DNA of 64,000 nucleotides, from the NCBI GenBank assembly GCA_003956705.1, contig QZCP01000312.1, positions 88,098 to 152,097 on the forward strand. The letters are read 5' to 3'. Every line of letters begins with the position of its first letter. The first letter of the stretch is position 1. The translations under genes were made by a program, and so were the position numbers. Origin of the DNA: Brevipalpus yothersi. Lineage: Eukaryota > Arthropoda > Arachnida > Trombidiformes > Tenuipalpidae. The notes below the pieces were generated by a model that saw only the letters and a list, made by a program, of their open reading frames with translations, ran no database searches and had not been told where the DNA came from. This document shows positions 37,695 through 49,708 of the stretch, piece after piece.

Positions 37695-38508
37695 GAAGAA
37701 TGCATTTCGATCGATCTAAGAAGTACAAGTGTGAGTCCAAGAGAGCATTCTTTTCTCACTTATATCTATCGTTCATCTCATTTCTGGTAATGTAAATTGT
37801 TATACCGCCCAAAATTGATATCAATTACTTGAGACATCTGAAAGATTAGCAATAAATTTTTGTCAAATTATTTTGTTGTGAAAAACTAATTCTCTTCGAC
37901 CACCTGATACTGATAATAATCACAGTATCTCACCAATTAGTTGTACAGATTCGGAGAACTTTACATTCTACATTCCACAGCACCATAAGAGTGATGTCAT
38001 CGATACTGGTTTGAATTCTGATGAACTCCCATTTCAATTATAACATTTCTATAAATTAAATAGGCACCGAATTCGAGTGAATTTCCCGTCATGCGAGCTG
38101 GTTCAAGATCGTCTCCAGATAAGAAGGGAAATTGAGTTCTCACAAGCTGAAAAAGAGAGAAAATATGTTTTGAAATAGAAAAATTTTCAGCCTCAGGGAA
38201 TTATGTTTTTACCTTTATTTACCGATGGAAAATATCGAACTAGTAGAACCAGGAGATCTTATTTCATGGTGATTCAGTCTACAGTCCAGGTATTGATAGC
38301 CCTATTGTGCATGCATTCAAAATGATCGAAGGAATTACTCTCTTCAAGGTTCACCCTCGATCTATGGCTCACAATTTCTCAGTTGGATTCGAATCGATCA
38401 GGAAATAAATATTTTCAATCAATGAATGGGAATTTTCATAAGTCTTTTGGAGTTTACATCCCGTGATAAGTATTTACTCTTGATTCCAGCAATCACCTAC
38501 AATTCATT
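37694..38508 (+). repeat. P450-upstream repeat, copy b
   Basis: Similar to copies at 31115-32135 and 43085-44187, from gtctgaagaatgcattt to the P450 start. The 12-bp palindrome attgatatcaat is at 37814-37825. The left 130 bp present in the other copies (ctaacattatg... with the TATAAA-like box) is missing, because mobile-element sequence abuts at about 37694. It serves as the immediate upstream region of the first P450 gene. Confidence 0.8.
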
Positions 38509-40401
38509 ATGGATTTGATTTTTATGATAATTGTTCTGGTACTTTTCTGCTGTTATTTGATCAAGAAAATGAATGAAAAAAGTTTCCGAGGTGAGAAATC
38601 ACCCAAATATCCACCATTGAAACAGTTCCAATCCATTCTTCTCTTCTTAGCTCCATCTCCCTTCAAACTTCCTATTATTGGACATATTCACCTGATGGCT
38701 AAGTATTCTAATGAAAATTGGAAAGCTTTCGATGAGATTCAAAAGAAATATGGAAAAATAGTGGAATTAAAATTAGGTGTTCAGAAGTTTCTACTTGTAG
38801 CCGATTTGGATGCTGTAAAGGAAATTCTCCTAACGAATGGAAAAAATTTTGCGAACCGACCTTTTCTTCTTACTATGGACAAAATAGCCCGAGGAATTGA
38901 GAATGGTAGCTACCCATGACATTAAGCTATAATTTTTTGAGAGTTTTTTTGATCCATTTCTTTCTCTCTATTGGAAGTAATCCATTTTAGCTCCTGGTCA
39001 AATACTCATATGCAGACTCGACAGATTATCTCTTCCCATACTTTAACCTCTTCTGCTCCAAAAGAAGTCTACAATCGATACAATGAGATTTTGGTCAAAA
39101 ATTTCAAAGATTTTGTGGATCCTCTGAGCTCAAAAAATAGCGGAATATTGTGCTTGAATCAAATCAGTCATCTAGTTGGAACTATCTTTCTTGAACACTT
39201 TTGGATTGAAAGGTAACGTGTGGACATTGCGAAAGAATCAGATTTGATTGCCAGTCCTGCAACAATTGATCTTCCTGTTCTATTTTTTTCAGCATGAAAC
39301 CAGACTCCAAAACCTTTGAACAGTTTTTGGTTGCTGCATATAATCATCATGAGGCAGTGATGAGTGGATCAGCTGTAGATATATTCCCTTTCCTGGATAA
39401 ATTGGGTTTTTTCCCCAGCAAATGGAGAAGTTCAGCTGAATACCTCATGTGAGCTTACAGTTTCAGTGATTTATTATCTCAAATATCACCATTCAATCTT
39501 TATTTACAATTTATTTTTCCAAGAAAATACATGGAGCACGACGCTGGACTACTGAAGTGGAAGGAACTCATAGAGCAGGATATCTTCCCTTCTTCAGATG
39601 GTGACAAAGAATCAGAGAATTGCCTCGTCGAGAGTCTTATAAAATATCATTTGATGAACCCTTCCGAAATGCCTTGGACAAAATGTGTGTTAACCGTGTT
39701 GGTACTCTTGATGAACATTCCTAATGTGGCTTATATGACGATGGCTTGTCTTGGATATCTATCTCTAAATCTGGAAGCCCAGCAAAGAATTCGAGAAGAA
39801 ATAACAGGGAAAATCCCATCGAATGTAGAAATTATCTCTCCCGATCAATCTACGAAATTTGTTCAGATCAAGGCGGCCATAATGGAAACTCTTCGTTTAA
39901 TTAGCCCACCATATCTGCCTCATCACACAATAGAGGATACTCTTGTCAATGGTAAGACTTTCCATGAGATCAATCAACTTTTTCAGACATATCTTATCTA
40001 TACATGTATATTCTTACCGGTTAACAGGATATAGAGTGGACAAAGGTACAAGTGTTCTGGTGAATGTTCATTACATCAATCACTCTCCAGATTTATGGGA
40101 ATCACCGTTAGATTTCAAGCCATCTCGATTTCTGGTACCTAGTGAGAATGGATCAGGTGCCCTGATTAAAAAGCCATCCTTTTTCTTACCATATGGTTTA
40201 GGGTGTAGATCGTGCCCAGGATTTGGAATGTTCGAGATCACCGCTCGTTTCGTCGTTCCCAATCTACTGAAGAGGTTCCGATTGTCTACTAGCTATACTC
40301 GACATGAAATGGAAATGCATGGATTGTGTAATTTTTTGGCAATGAAGCATGAAAATTTCTTTTCTCTTTCACTAAATTCATGGGAATCAGGTTATGAGTG
40401 A
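38509..40401 (+). CDS. Cytochrome P450, CYP307 (spook)-like, copy 1
   Basis: Six exons: 38509-38590, 38651-38905, 38978-39212, 39293-39448, 39524-39951 and 40028-40401, total 509 aa. An N-terminal hydrophobic anchor is followed by PFKLPIIGHIHLM, the K-helix ETLR, and heme motif PYGLGCRSCPG (Cys448; the usual Phe of FxxGxRxCxG is Tyr441). Several blocks recall CYP307, the ecdysteroid 'black box' enzyme: WSNTHMQTRQ (CYP307 has WSxxQxxRR) and LPHHTIEDTLVNG + YRVDKGTSVLVN. The I-helix reads NIPNVAYMTMACLGYL, lacking AGxxT as CYP307 does but also lacking its GGHSAVGN. CYP2-clan membership is strong; CYP307 membership is an inference. Intron 1 could be read through here but not in copy 2, where it contains a stop. 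The introns before exons 3 and 5 end in AAG. Confidence 0.85.
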
Positions 40402-40942
40402 AAACTCTGATCACAATATCATTCGATATAGTACCGAAGGTCTGTTATTCAATAATATATCAGTTTTGAATCCAGATTGCTCTACGCAGCCGTTTACCAG
40501 ATGAAAGGTTTTATACCTCATCATAATTATGAAAACTAGAACCAAGGCTTTTGATTCCCTACCCTCCCAAAGATTTCAAAGTGTTTGTAAAATATGTCCG
40601 ATCCAAGAATCAGTATGCCTCAAGATTATTACAATCAGATGCTTTATAATACATTCAATCTTTAAAGAAACTGTTCGAAGGACCAATAATCGGCTTTTGG
40701 GATTCTTCCTTGAAATCGAAAATTGGATCTCATCTCGATTGCCATAAAATCACAGTTATTAATAGAATCGTATGCATTTGCTGCGAGAAAAAGATTGCCC
40801 AATCGATGAACAATAAAACAGATGGATATTCATTCATTTATTTTTTATTTTTCCTGAAGTTCGTTTATCAGAGTTATTTTCAGATTTTTTGTTGCCATTG
40901 ATACTTTTCTCTTTTTCTGGCCAAGAATTCAAGATTTGGAAA
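40402..40942. other. Spacer between P450 copy 1 and cathepsin B copy 2
   Basis: About 540 bp of facing 3' UTRs. A poly(A) signal AATAAA at 40812-40817 could serve the P450. No further coding region is supported. Confidence 0.5.
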
Positions 40943-42266
40943 TCACAGCTTTGGTAGACCAGTTTGTATGTCATCCTCAATTCCGCACTCATCAGTACCA
41001 CGACGGATCTTGAAATACCCTATCGATATAATCAGTGCATTAATAAGAGCTCATTCTTCTCATATTTGTCTGATTCATGAATTAAAGAACACTCATTTCC
41101 ACTCACCATGGTCACCCCATGTGGTATTCCATGAATTAGCCGCAAGCCAATAGGGAACACCGCCTTCAACACCCCAACCTATCAATCTGATAGCATGGCC
41201 TGCGATCACATCTTGAGAATGCTGAATGTATACTCCTATGTGAATTAAAATTTTTGAGAATTTGTTCAAAAAAAGTTCAAAGTGCATGAATTTGTTCAAC
41301 TCACCGGATTTATATGAAGGAAAATCAGCATATACTGTAAAATCAGCCTCAACAGGACCGTTTTTCATGATCTCACTTTGGATAGCTTTGACATCAGAGC
41401 CCACACCATAAGCTGAGGCACCAAAGTGTTTATCTTGAGTGTAAGTTTTAGGATAGCCAGACTGGCATGTTGCACTACATGCTGGTGTTGGCAAGAAAGG
41501 TTCTCCATGATGACCTGGTTTGATTGCATATGGCATGCATCCTTCTCCTCCATACAGGCCTCCAGTTACTAGACCATTGTCAACCCAATATTGCCATGCA
41601 GTAGCTGGCCAACCACCATCACAGCCACCCACACCACTGCAGGCTACTAGATCTTCAGCTGAGATGTTAACTTTCACTTTTCCTCCTGATGCAATACATA
41701 TTCGATCTGACATGGCTTCAACAGCACCGAAAGCCCAACAAGCTCCACAATTCGATTGATCTCTGATCAGTGGACTGGAGAATTGGATTGAATGGAAGTC
41801 GAATCGATTCATTAAAATTTTTCGGTAAAATCAATTCATTTGTTTTTTCATCTTTTCATCGATACACTCTGTGAAATATTAGTCAGTTATTCAGTGAAAA
41901 CTCACATGCTCGGACAATCTGGCCATTGTGATCTCGAATCGAAAGTGTCAGGAATATCTTTTACTATTCCCACTGGTTTAATGGGAGATCTCACTCTGTT
42001 TGCGGGTTTTTTGACTCCGAGAAGTCGTTTAACGTACTCCAACTCGGATGGATCAAAGTTTCTTCCAGCCTTCGAATTACGAATTGTGCCATGAAAATAA
42101 TTACTCAAATTCACAAGCCTGAGCTTACCTTCCATGTGGTGTTGAGAGAGTTAATTCGATTGATCATCTCATCAGAAAGTGGAGGAATTCCACGGAAACT
42201 TCTAGGTTTCCCACCTTCACACAGTACCAGAGAAGTTAGTAGGACTATTTGAAGAAGAATGAACAT
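40943..42266 (-). CDS. CTSB: Cathepsin B-like cysteine protease (complete copy)
   Basis: Five exons (minus): 42266-42129, 42069-41906, 41774-41305, 41235-41107 and 41019-40943, total 325 aa. A signal peptide (MFILLQIVLLTSLVLC) leads a cathepsin B propeptide (PLSDEMINRINSLNTTWKAG). The mature enzyme starts near DIPDTFDSRSQWPDC. The catalytic triad is complete: Cys113 in SNCGACWAF, His271 in AGHAIRLIGWG and Asn291 in AANSWNTTWG. The occluding loop with His189-His190 (KPGHHGEP) predicts dipeptidyl carboxypeptidase as well as endopeptidase activity in lysosome or gut. All splice phases close and the last exon gives YFKIRRGTDECGIE. It sits between the two P450 genes and is divergent from copy 2 of the P450. 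Confidence 0.95.
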
Positions 42267-43084
42267 TTTGATAAATTTTACACAATGAATTTGAGAAAAA
42301 GTAATTGCTCAACAGAGGCCCTTTAAATCACGAAATCAGGATAGAAACTCTTTGACTGGAGGACTCTTCAAACTTAACACTTAAGCTCCACAAATAAGTA
42401 TGATGATGCATTCCAGTTGCCCAAGAGCTGTTCAGATACAATGGTTATGAGACGAAACATGGTGTTGCATTACTCATTGAAAATAACGCCTCATTTTGAA
42501 GTATGACAAAGAATTGTTATCTCACAAATTCGAGATGATATCGTATCAGGAATTACTTCATACTATTCAATGTTTCTGTTTCTTATCTTGGTTCCAAATG
42601 AACAATGGCTTAATCGTCAAATGCTATTGATCGAGTTTCGCGAAAACCTCGTCTCTCAGTGCACTTGAAGTTCTAGATCTGAAATCAAACAATTTTGTCT
42701 ATTTAGCAATATTCATGGCCAATAATTTTTGTTTCCCGGTACTGAACTAAATCCTATTTTCTTTAGTTATAAAACACACGATCTTGCAATGTATTCGATA
42801 CTTAGGAAAATAACTTTTCTTCTCAAAAATTATCTTCAATTAAGAGTCCAGAAGGGACAAAATTGGATTTGAAATAAAGATTTCCCACCAAAAATAACAA
42901 TTTATTTTAAGACAGTTTTGTTTGACCATTTAGAGAATTTACATGTTAGCAAATAATAGGAATGGGAGAGAAAAGGAAAGAACAGAAACCTTCAAATCAG
43001 GAAAAACTGTACTAATTAAAGAAAATCAACCATATTAGCCATCTTATGGTGAAGAAATTCATTCGAAAATTCGGTTGATTTAAG
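42267..43084. other. Upstream flank of cathepsin B copy 2
   Basis: About 820 bp upstream of the cathepsin B start and left of the P450-upstream repeat. It presumably holds the cathepsin B promoter. No matching stretch is present near cathepsin B copy 1, where mobile-element DNA replaces it. No coding signal. Confidence 0.5.
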
Positions 43085-44187
43085 TGTTTCAGTCGAAGAT
43101 ATTCTTTTATTGAGCTAACATTATGATTCAACAGTGAATGTGTATCATGATGAGATCGAGATATGAATATTTCTAGCGGGAAGAGAATATAAATTGAGTT
43201 TATGACCTCAGCTCATTTAATTCTCTAATAAGACTGATTATCAGTCTGAAGAATGCATTTCGACCGATCAAAGAAGAACAAGTGTGAGTCAAGAAAGCAA
43301 TCTTTTCTCATTCATACCTATCATTAATTTCATTTCTGATAATATGCAAAGTAAATTGTTATAATGTCCAAAATTGATATCAATTACTTGAGACATCTGA
43401 AAGGTGAGCAATAAATTTTTGGCATATTATTTTGTTGTGAAAAGCTCATTCTCTCTTCGACCACCTGATACTGATAATGAGCTCAGTATCTCACCAATTA
43501 GTTTCACAAATTCGGAGAACTTACCATTTTACGGCATCGTAAGGGTGATGTAATCGATACTGGCTTGAATTCTGATGGACTCCCATTCCAATTATAACTT
43601 TTCTTAAAAATTGAATAAGAATTGAATTTGAGTTTATTTCCATTAAACTCTCACATCACAAGCTGCAAAGAAGAACAGAAAAAAATGTTTTGAAAGGTAA
43701 AAATTTTCAGCCTCGGGGAATTATGCTTTTACTTTATTTACCGATGTAAATATCGAACTAGTAGAACAGAGAAATCTTATTCCACGGCGATTGAGTCTAG
43801 AGTCCATAAATATCTCGAGGTTATGGAAAAAATTCTGAAACGTTGTCTCTCCGGATTTCATAGGATGCAGAACACTAGCATACCGAATTAGCCTTGGATT
43901 CCAATCTCTTCCATGTTGACAATCATAATTGGAACAGGTATTGACAACCCTACATTGCATTTAAAATGATTGAAGAAGTTACCATCTTCAAGGTTTGCCC
44001 TCGATCCATGGCTCCCAACTTCTCAATTGGATTCAAATCGATCAGAAAATAAATTTTCGTATGAGAGAAGTTTTAAAAGAGTGTCGAAAGATTTCCATCA
44101 ATGAACTGGAATTTTTATAAGATCTCTAGAATTTACATCTCGTGATAAGTATTTACTCTTGATTCCATCAATCACCTATAATTCATT
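43085..44187 (+). repeat. P450-upstream repeat, copy c (complete)
   Basis: The fullest copy of the block, running from ttgagctaacattatgatt to the P450 start codon. It contains agaatataaa at 43189-43198, the palindrome attgatatcaat at 43373-43384, and the pre-ATG segment gtgataagtatttactcttg shared with copy b. Because this order recurs upstream of both P450s, it likely includes their promoter and 5' UTR. Confidence 0.8.
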
Positions 44188-46102
44188 ATGGATTTGATTT
44201 TTATGATAATTGTTCTGGTACTTTTTTGTCATTATTTGATCAAAAAAAAGGATGAAAAAAGTTTCAGAGGTGAGAAATAACCCGAATATTCACCATGAAA
44301 AAAATTCCAATCTATTCATTCCCTCTTAGCTCCATCTCCCTTCACACTTCCTATCATTGGACATGTTCACCTGATGGCCAAGTATCCTAATGAAAGTTGG
44401 AAAGCTTTCAATGAGATTCAAGAGAAATATGGAAAAATAGTGGAACTAAAATTGGGTGTCCAGAAGTTTCTACTTGTAGCCGATGTGGATGCTGTGAAAC
44501 AAATTCTTTTGACGAATGGAAGAAAATTTGCCAATCGACCTTTTCTTCTTACTATGGATAAAATGGCCCCAGGAATTGAAAATGGTAGCTACCCATGACA
44601 TTAAGCTATAATTTTTTGAAGGTTTACATGATCCATTTCTTTCCATTATTGAAAGCAATCCATTTTAGCTCCTGGTCGAATATCCATAAGCAGACTCGAC
44701 AGATTGTCTCTTCCCATACTTTAACCTCTCCTAATTCAAAAGGAATCCACAATCGATACAATGAAATTTTGATCAGAAATTTCGAAAATTTTGTGAATCC
44801 TTTGAGCTCAAAGAATAGCGAAAAATTGTGCTTGAACCAAATCAGCCATCTAGTTGGAACTGTCTTTCTTGAACACTTTTGGATCGAAAGGTAATGGGTG
44901 AACGTCACGAAAGAAACTGATTTAATTGTCAATCTCAGAACAATTGATCTTCTTGTTTTACCTGTATTCGTTTTTCAGCATGAAACCAGATTCCAAAACC
45001 TTTGAACAGTTCCTGGTTGCTGAGTATGATTATCATGAAGCATTGGTGAGTGGATCAGCTGTGGATATTTTCCCTTTCCTGGATAAATTGGGCTTTTTCC
45101 CCAGCAAATGGAGAAGTTTGGCTGAATACCTCAAGTGAGCTTCCATTCTTAGTGATTCATTATCTCATTTTCCAAAATCACAACTGAACCTTTTGCAATT
45201 CATTTTTCCAAGAAAATACATGGAGCACGACGCTGGACTACTGAAATGGAAAGAACTCATGGAGCAAAATATTTTCCCTTCTTCAGATGGTGACAAAGAA
45301 TCAGAAAATTGCCTCGTTGAGAGTCTTATAAAATATCATTTGATAAACCCTACCGAAATGCCTTGGACAAAATGTGTAATAACCGTGTTGGGACTCTTGA
45401 TGAACATTCCTAATGTGGCTAATATGACGATGGCTTGTCTTGGATATCTGTCTCTAGATCTGGAAGCACAGCAAAGAATTCGAGAAGAAATAATAGGGAA
45501 AATCCCATCGAATGTAGAAATTATCTCTCCTGATCAATCTACGAAAATTGTTCAGATCAAGGCGGCCATAATGGAAACTCTTCGTTTGATTAGCTCACCA
45601 TATGTGCCTCATCACACAATAGAGGATACTCTTGTCAATGGTAAGACTTTCCATGAGACCAATCAATTTTTTCGGACCTATCTTATCTATACATGTATAT
45701 TCTTACTCCTTAACAGGGTATAGAGTGGACAAAGGTACAAGTGTTCTAGTGAATGTTCAGTACATCAATCACTCTCCAGATTTATGGGAATCACCATTAG
45801 ATTTCAAGCCATCACGATTTCTGGTACCAAGTGAGAATGGATCAGGTTCCCTGATTAAAAAGCCATCCTTCTTCTTACCATATGGTTTGGGGTGTAGATC
45901 GTGCCCAGGATTTGGAATGTTCGAAATCATCGCTCCTTTCATCGTTTCCAATCTATTGAAGAGGTTTCGATTGTCTACCAACTATACTCGACATGAGATG
46001 GAAATGCATGGACTGTGTAATTTTTCGTCAATGAAGCATGGAAATTTTTTCTCTCTTTCGCTAAATTCATGGGAAACATCAGATTATGAGGGGAAAGTCT
46101 GA
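44188..46102 (+). CDS. Cytochrome P450, CYP307 (spook)-like, copy 2
   Basis: Six exons mirror copy 1 exactly in length and phase up to the last: 44188-44269, 44330-44584, 44656-44890, 44979-45134, 45213-45640 and 45717-46102, total 513 aa. Same motifs: anchor, PFTLPIIGHVHLM, WSNIHKQTRQ, I-helix NIPNVANMTMACLGYL, ETLR, VPHHTIEDTLVNG and heme loop PYGLGCRSCPG. The first intron contains an in-frame TAA right after the donor, which confirms that it is spliced in both genes. Tail four residues longer than copy 1 (ends TSDYEGKV). A poly(A) signal is at 46176-46181, 74 nt past the stop. No disabling change is seen, so both copies may be functional tandem duplicates. Confidence 0.86.
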
Positions 46103-48021
46103 TTACAGTATCATTTGATATGATACCAATCCAATCACAAATTATAGACTTCTCAAATGCTATCGAAAGTGTTTGAATAAACAGCATAATATTCTCGAAA
46201 ATCGAGGATCATTTTTTCGAATCGACACACACTCAATTTCGATTCATCATCGTGATTCAATGATGAAGTTTTCAAGAAATCTTGCTCATTCATGTTTGGG
46301 AAGAAATTTCAATGATGAAAGAGAAGTCTAAACAAAAAATATGTACCATATGTAGTTGAAAGCTTTCAAAAGGTCTTTCAGGCTGGGTTAGAAGTTTTTG
46401 CAAAAAATTGATCCAACCAAAAAACACAATTATGCATGTTGATGAGCTGCCATTATTATATTATTTTATGTTTCGTATTTTATATACTTATTCCTTTGCC
46501 TTGTTTCGAGGGGTATAAAGGGTTTCCAAATCACTAGCAATCAGAGTATCCACTAGATAAAATTGATATCGGCTGGAAAGGAATGTACGATAGTCCTAAC
46601 TGATTAGATACCACCCAGTTCCCGTTCAGGACCCTATCTTATCGGTGGAGACTATCGTATTCATCCTAAACCAAACGACTGTAGTTTTCATGGCATTTAA
46701 GAGAATCTGCTCTTATTATCTGAAGGTTGTGAGTGGTTGTTGACTTTTTTTGTTGAATCTATCAGTCATAATACCAATGTATCAATAAAGTTGGGGGTTT
46801 TTCCTCTTCACATCGAAGTGATCTTGAAAATTTTAACTATATTTTGAACTACACCACTACATTCCATTATTTGAAAGATTTTATGTCTAATGAGTGCTAA
46901 TAGCTAAGCAATTGTAAGCCAATGAGGGATTGAAGTGTGAGATGAAGCTTACAAATCGCAACTAAATAATGAAATCAGCAGAATGTCTTGATCTGATAAT
47001 ATCAATTACCCCGGAGCTTAGACAAACGGAGTAAGATCACACTTGCTGAACTTGATGTTATTCCAGTCTCTCAATCATGAGGCTCACTTACTATCAGATA
47101 ATCCTTGATTCGCTTGTGGTCTTTAAATATTGCACGTCTTTCATAGAAAAGTTGCGAAATCGTTTGAACGATAAGAGATCAACTCCGTCATTATCATTTG
47201 AGTCCCCGAGAAATTATTTTTCCTGCATTCAATCAGATACAACGTAAATTAATCAATTTCAAATACCCATGTATCAAGGATCTCAAATCCTTGCACAAAT
47301 ATAACGAATTTGAACGCATATTCAACATATTTTCTCGCACAAGTTTGGCCACAAATCTAACGAAAATTATATAAACCGAAAGCATGAACATACAACTCCA
47401 CCAATCAACTCAACAATGGACTAGAAAAACAATCAATCATGATCCAAACACACAATTATACCTGTACAATCAACCTTGTTGTTGCTTGAAAACAAATCTG
47501 TCCAAATATGCAAATATTAGTAAGAAATATTAATAATTAAACGGAAAGATGAGAATGTTCACCAACAACAAGCATTCTGTTGATACAAAAAAAGCGCATA
47601 AACATGTGGGCAAGTCAAACCTCGTGTCAAAACGTTTTGTTTACGTTTTTATTTTCTTGCGGCACAAAAAATTTCATCATCTTTTTTTGAATTGACAATG
47701 TATATTTAAATTGTGGGAAATTATTGTTCATCTATTCATTTAGATATTATATTTAGGAGTAATATGATGAACTAGTTTCAATGGGAAATGTGTCTGTGTG
47801 TGTGTGTGTATTTCATTTAATCAATAATTTTCATCATGATTGAACGACAGCTTGTTTGTTTACATTTTTCTCAGCTGACCAATTGATTGTGTGCATCCGA
47901 ATTTTGATTGGACAATCAGAGTAATTGAGATTTGATTTTTTCATTATTGATACAATTTATACTATTTTCATTGGCTCACAAGTATAGTGCTCTTACTGGC
48001 TTACTTGATTGTGAGCCTGAT
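46103..48021. other. Intergenic region between P450 copy 2 and NIPP1
   Basis: About 1.9 kb. After the P450 3' UTR there is a TATAAA box at 46512-46517 and a perfect 10-bp inverted repeat (tacgatagtc 46586-46595 / gactatcgta 46650-46659) with smaller inner pairings. An AATAAA lies near 46784. These could mark a short transcribed unit or an old element terminus, but no protein is encoded. The remainder is AT-rich with a (GT)n run near 47792-47808. Confidence 0.45.
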
Positions 48022-49409
48022 ATGAGTGAATCTGATCCATCTCATTATAAAGTTCCGAACTGGTAAGTGGATGTTATTTATTTTCCTGCTGTTGGCTTCA
48101 TGTTGACTTTTGGCTCATTCATATACACTGTTGAATGTTCTGTTTTTCTTTGAGCTATGATATTACGAATGATAATTATTGACCAGTGTATTTGATTACT
48201 CTTTGTGATGTACCTATAATGTCCAAAGGGCTGGTAAACCACCTTCAGGATATCATCTGGATGTCACAAAAGATGGCAAACTCATCCAGGTAAAGGAGTT
48301 TTAAATTGGACATGGCTAACATTTCCTCATGACTACTACTCAATTAATGTGGCTTGAATTGATCTGATTACTTCTTTTTATGCACAGAAATTGATGATCG
48401 ATGATAAGAAGTGTTACCATTTTGGTCGAAATCCAGATTTGAATGACGTATGCATTGACCATTCATCGTGTTCCCGAGTCCATGCCGCCTTGGTATATCA
48501 CAAAGCCTTGAACCGAAGTTTTCTGGTTGATCTTGCAAGTAGTAAGTTCATCTTTACCCTTTATATCAGTTCACCTGATTGTGTTGAACCCTAATCCGTG
48601 CCGTCAGCCATCCAACTAAATAAACTTTCATCTTCTATCTTTTCTAAGCTCATGGAACATTTATCGGAGGTGTAAGATTGGAAGCTCATAAACCAACACA
48701 GTTGGCGGTAAATAGTACCTTCCATTTTGGAGCTTCAACACGTTACTATACACTTCGTGAAAAACCGAATGCTAGTGGATCTGATAATCAATCAGGATCT
48801 GAGAACGTTGAGATTGGTCCTCACAACTTACCAGAATCCGAAATGGAATTGGATGTGAGTATTTATTAGTTCCCTTTATTATGCTTATTCATTCTGATGC
48901 ATCTCTTCTCCCTTCTCTAGAATCTTACTGAATTCAATACGGTTCTGAACAAACGAGTCAGCTTGCTTGGTGGGCGAGAGAATGATAACAGAACCATGAA
49001 GCCTAGATCTATCTTGGTTCGTTTCAAGGAAGAGGAAGACATAATAAATCCCGAGGATGTGGATCCTAGTGTTGGACGATTCCGAAATCTTATGCAAACA
49101 ACAGTAATACCAAAGAAACGAATGAAACTCAGTCATGGTCAGGACGATGGATCATTCCATATACTTAAACCTCAGATCGATTCATCTACTCATCTCTCAT
49201 CATCACCAAGCTCCATATTTTCTACCTCAATGTCTATTAAGTTAGGAGTACCTCTGCCAAATCCTGTGCCCGATGTCGATCTGACTCAAGAACCACTCGA
49301 GTCTAAAGATTGTGTCATGGAGAGTCAACCAAGTGGTTCTGGCCTCCTTCAGAAGAAAAAGAAATATGCTAAGGAAGCATGGCCTGGCAGAAGACCAACT
49401 CTTCTCTAA
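48022..49409 (+). CDS. PPP1R8: NIPP1: nuclear inhibitor of protein phosphatase 1
   Basis: Five exons: 48022-48062, 48229-48289, 48388-48541, 48649-48854 and 48921-49409, total 316 aa (human 351). NIPP1 tethers and inhibits PP1 in nuclear speckles and binds phosphorylated splicing factors. The FHA domain (about 20-125) is near-canonical: YHFGRN, DHSSCSRVHAALVYHKALNR, STHGTFIGGVRLE, FGASTRYYTLREKP. The linker has the family block INPEDVDPSVGRFRN. The PP1-docking RVxF motif, RVTF in vertebrates just before that block, reads LVRF here, with no basic residue immediately before the Val. The C-terminal segment ends in a short basic tail. The acceptors of exons 2 and 4 are AAG rather than CAG/TAG. 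The gene is convergent with the F-box gene. Confidence 0.95.
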
Positions 49410-49708
49410 TATTCCTCTTGAATATATCTGAGATTTTCTCAAAGAACACTGCTCTCTTTCTCATACAACTAGTTTAATATAACCAACTTTCCAAACTACT
49501 TGTCCATGGTGTACAGTGAAATTGGTACAGTAGTTCATCTCTCCTCTTCACCCTGTAGCGGTTAAGCAATGAAGCTATTTCAAATAAACACATCATACGA
49601 ATTGTAATCTCATCTAGTGATTCACTATTCATCGGAATCGAGACAAAAAGATTGCAAAATACAGGTGCATGTATAAATATAGTGTTTTTTTTATTAACAG
49701 ATGAACTA

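Noticed and set aside
38591..38650. Reading through P450 copy 1 intron 1 as coding (GEKSPKYPP...)
   Set aside because: Copy 2 has an in-frame stop at the same place and both have good GTGAGA...TTAG sites, with APSPF following as expected.
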